Assembly (NCBI GenBank): GCA_048213135.1
Contig: PS015249.1
Location: 26,747 to 90,746, forward strand
Origin: Reclinomonas americana ATCC 50394
Lineage: Eukaryota; Jakobida; Jakobea; Jakobida
Direction: 5' to 3'
DNA: 64,000 nt
Part shown: piece by piece, positions 61,576 to 64,000 of the stretch
How the letters are laid out: the number at the start of each line of letters is the position of its first letter
Numbering within the stretch: position 1 is the stretch's first letter
Program-made: the position numbers and the translations under genes
The notes under the pieces: generated by a model
The model's input: the letters and a program-made list of their open reading frames with translations, nothing else
Told to the model about the DNA's origin: nothing
The model's database searches: none

Positions 61576-63949
61576 TCACTCCTGTTTTCTCCGCGCCGCA
61601 CGCAAGCGACGGCGGTGGACCTTGGTTGCCTCGCGCCAGTAGCGGTACACTGCAGAAGGTTGACGTGAGAGGAGAGAGATGAAGCAGTGATCGTGGCAGT
61701 AGCAGCGCGCTCACCGACAAAAAGATAGTACGCAAACGAGCAGAGCAGGATGCCGGCTGCGAGATGGAGGAAAAAGTCAGGTTCCGCAATAACGATGGGG
61801 ATGTACACACGGATCGGCACCAACCGAGCGGGTAGGTGGCCAGCGACGGTCGCACATCGCAGTACGAGTCGCAGTCGATAATGTCGTTATTTTGGCCGTA
61901 CGTGAATTGGGAGGCGTTGAGGCGCAGGTGATCGCACAAGCCAGTGAAGGACTTGGGGCCGGTATTGGCGCTGCAGCTGTAGTGGATGGGCAGGAAACCG
62001 ATCGATAGGTACGTGGACATGAGCATGCCGACCAGCACGATGCCGCCGACCAAGTGGAATAGAGCCACGCCTGCGTGTTGCGCGACAAAGAGAGAGGGAG
62101 GGAGAGAGGGAGAGGGAGGGGCAAGGGAGAGAGAGATAAAGAGAGAAGGAGGGAGAGAGGGGAGAGAGAGGGAGAGAGAGGGACGCAGAGAGGGGGAGAG
62201 AGGGACGCAGAGAGGGGGAGAGAGAGGAAGGCAGAGAGGGGGAGAGAGAGGGAGGCAGAGAGGGAGAGAGAAGGGAGAGAGAGAGAGGGAGTGTGTGTGA
62301 TTTGTGAGGGTGTAGTGAAAATTGAGAGACGCCGAGTGAGCTGTCGACTGACCCAGACGATTGTTGACAAAGGCTGTTTGGCACAAGGACGGGTGAGGCG
62401 AGGACGAGAGGTTATTCGGGAAAACGGCAGCGACAACGCACCCACAGTGTATCGCAGAATAATCGCAGTCATGAAGATGGTGCAGATGCAGGCCGTCGCG
62501 ACCACAAACGAGTCTGTGCGCGGAAAAAATCAGACAAGCAGGACGACTCGATTGGAGAGAGCGGTGACGAAACAAGCAAATGGCAAATTGTTGATGCGCG
62601 GTGAGCACACGGATTGTGTCATGGTCAACGACGGGATGATGTTTTCTGGCAAAGCAGGTGAGAGCAGAACAACCAAGCGGTTCCAGAAGGATGCAGCAGC
62701 GTACCGAAGGCGCCGCAGTTGACGGTTGGAGTCATCAGCAGAATCGACATGGACGAGAGGGAGATCACCAGCTTGAACAGTGCGCTTACGTCCTGCACAA
62801 TCGCAAAGGCCACTCGGAGACGACTCTGTCGCTTCTCCAACTCCTTGACGGTGATGGCCACTCGCACCTCGCCGCCTTTCCAGTCGCCAGTCGTCTCCCC
62901 CTCCATCGACGACTGATCGCTAATGTCATCGTCGTCGCCATTGTACCTTTGCAGGTCTCTTCGCCGGCTCTCCATCTCCGTTTCGGCGTCTGCGGCGGCG
63001 CTGGTGCCAGAGTAGAGCGACACACCAGATCCGGTTTCCAGCAGGCGCGCATCCTCTGCCGACGGGGTCACATTGGGCTCGGGAGTCACGTGCGGACGCC
63101 GACGGCGACCGCATCCGCAGCAGGCGGCCACACCGGCCTGCGACGGCGGCATGGGGCGCTGGTACTCGAAGGCCAGGTACGCCATGTACAGGGTGCTGAA
63201 GATGAAGCTGAAGGCGAGCATGTAGACCTTGTAGAGGGAAGGGAGATTAAAGAGGGGTTCACAGAGATACAAGGCAGGAGAAGGCAGACAGCGAGGACTC
63301 ACCTCTGGGGCATTCCTCGGGCTGCATCTGTGGGGAACAATGCAAAGCACGGACAGGATGAGGTCTTCTCTCACCATGCGAGAGACCAACACACACAAAC
63401 ACACCCATTGCTGCAGCCGTACTGCGCGGTGCACGGCTGCCCGTTGGACAGTGGACATGAAAACTGCTGCGATGATGACGCGGCGGTGCAGCCGATATCG
63501 GGGTACAACTGCGTAATGTTCAGCGACAGCTGCAAGCTGAAGCATTGGTCGGAGATGAGCTGTGCGCACACACATAATCACAGGGAGGGTGTGTGTGAGA
63601 GAGAGAGAGAGGGCCACAGAAAGACAACGCGGAATGCAAAGGCGAACAAACCACTGGATCCTCGCAGTGGTACCCCGGCGCCAGCAGCAGCGTGTAGAAA
63701 ATGGCGGAGATCTTTGCAATGCCAAACACCAGTGACAGCGCGGTGATCCCGTAACTGACGCAGGATATGATGAGCGACAGCACCACTGAAAAAAAATCGA
63801 CACACGACGCACCCAATGAAGACGGCCCATCGCTGGAACCACCCGAACGTCTTCAACAGAATCGAGAAGAAGAAGAAGATTTGGTTGGCGACGACGAGGG
63901 CGATGAAGACGTCCTTAAGCGCCGCCACGTCCACCTTGACGTTGCAGAA
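61576..63949 (-). CDS. Polytopic membrane protein, C-terminal part (unrecognised)
   Basis: Exons from the right: about 63800-63949, 63652-63785, 63405-63559, 63303-63327 (25 nt), 62705-63227, 62442-62513, 61825-62070, 61715-61756 and 61576-61649; all but the first junction keep frame. At least seven hydrophobic segments are visible: VFIALVVANQIFFFFSILL, VVLSLIISCVSYGITALSL, VYMLAFSFIFSTLYMAYLAF, KLVISLSSMSILLMTP, SFVVATACICTIFMTAIIL, VALFHLVGGIVLVGMLMSTY and AGILLCSFAYYLFV. A Cys-rich, probably lumenal loop (GCTAASSSQQFSC, CTAQYGC, with an N-I-T glycosylation site) lies between segments 2 and 3. A long acidic Ser-rich loop, probably cytosolic, lies between 3 and 4. The tail is very basic (YRYWREATKVHRRRLRAARR). 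I do not recognise the family. The 5' part is outside the window; the stop is 161 bp from the SOAT stop, convergent. Confidence 0.7.
62087..62292. repeat. (GGGA/GA)n purine repeat in an intron
   Basis: About 200 bp of GAGGGAG/GAGA steps, including four GGGGGAGAGAG-type blocks with GACGCAGA or GGCAGA spacers. It lies in the intron 62071-62441 of the polytopic membrane protein gene. Confidence 0.9.
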
Positions 63950-63952
63950 CTG

Positions 63953-64000
63953 CGAGGAGGAGGAGGAGGAGGAGGAGGAGGAGGAGGAGGAGGAGGAAGA
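63953..64000. repeat. (GGA)n trinucleotide repeat at the right edge
   Basis: Near-perfect GGA repeat to the end of the window. On the minus strand it forms the pyrimidine tract of the acceptor for the exon ending at 63949. Confidence 0.9.

Overview
This is nuclear DNA of an intron-rich, probably single-celled eukaryote. Coding sequence is split into many short exons by GT-AG introns (5' splice sites often gtgagt or gtgcgt). There are no operons or Shine-Dalgarno sites. Third codon positions are G/C-rich, and introns and intergenic DNA are full of (GA)n/(CT)n microsatellites. Ten runs of N interrupt the window, most of them next to such microsatellites. The gene set (polycystin-like receptor, EGF/laminin-type secreted protein, sterol O-acyltransferase, fucosyltransferase-like enzyme, EF-hand protein) fits a holozoan, apusomonad or similar protist. 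I cannot name the species.

Layout, left to right. (1) 2-115 (+): the last 38 codons of an NTF2-like protein. (2) 882-4631 (-): a secreted protein with five copies of a small beta-grasp-like domain, an acidic repeat and several 24-51 nt exons joined by phase-0 introns. (3) 5460-8087 (-): a secreted 546-residue Cys-rich/EGF-like protein with a duplicated beta-sandwich-like unit, resolved to 12 exons. (4) 9532-9603 (+): tRNA-Ala(CGC) with the G3:U70 identity pair. (5) 9783-11849 (+): a 152-residue EF-hand protein. (6) 12231-25979 (-): a very large beta-propeller-like plus alpha-solenoid gene that I could not assign. (7) 26150-32435 (-): a large Ser/Pro-rich disordered protein, possibly the 5' part of the same gene as (6).

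(8) 33582-56211 (+): the centrepiece. It is a >5,000-residue surface receptor: NHL-type propeller, then about 14 tandem ~215-residue two-Cys-pair modules (mostly one phase 1-1 exon each), REJ-like region, GAIN/GPS cleavage motif, and polycystin-1-like membrane segments that stop before the TRP-like channel. (9) 56263-58859 (-): a type II membrane fucosyltransferase-like enzyme whose 3' end lies 51 bp from the receptor's stop. (10) 59234-61414 (+): a sterol O-acyltransferase (MBOAT family) in 7 exons, divergent from (9). (11) 61576-63949 (-): the C-terminal part of an unrecognised polytopic membrane protein that runs off the right edge.

Several genes (2, 3, 8, 9) belong to the secreted/cell-surface pathway, but the sequence does not show that they act together. 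The best candidate for something undescribed is the receptor at 33582-56211; second is the repeated-domain secreted protein at 882-4631. Exon coordinates given in the entries come from reading splice sites and phases by eye; those called resolved keep frame throughout.
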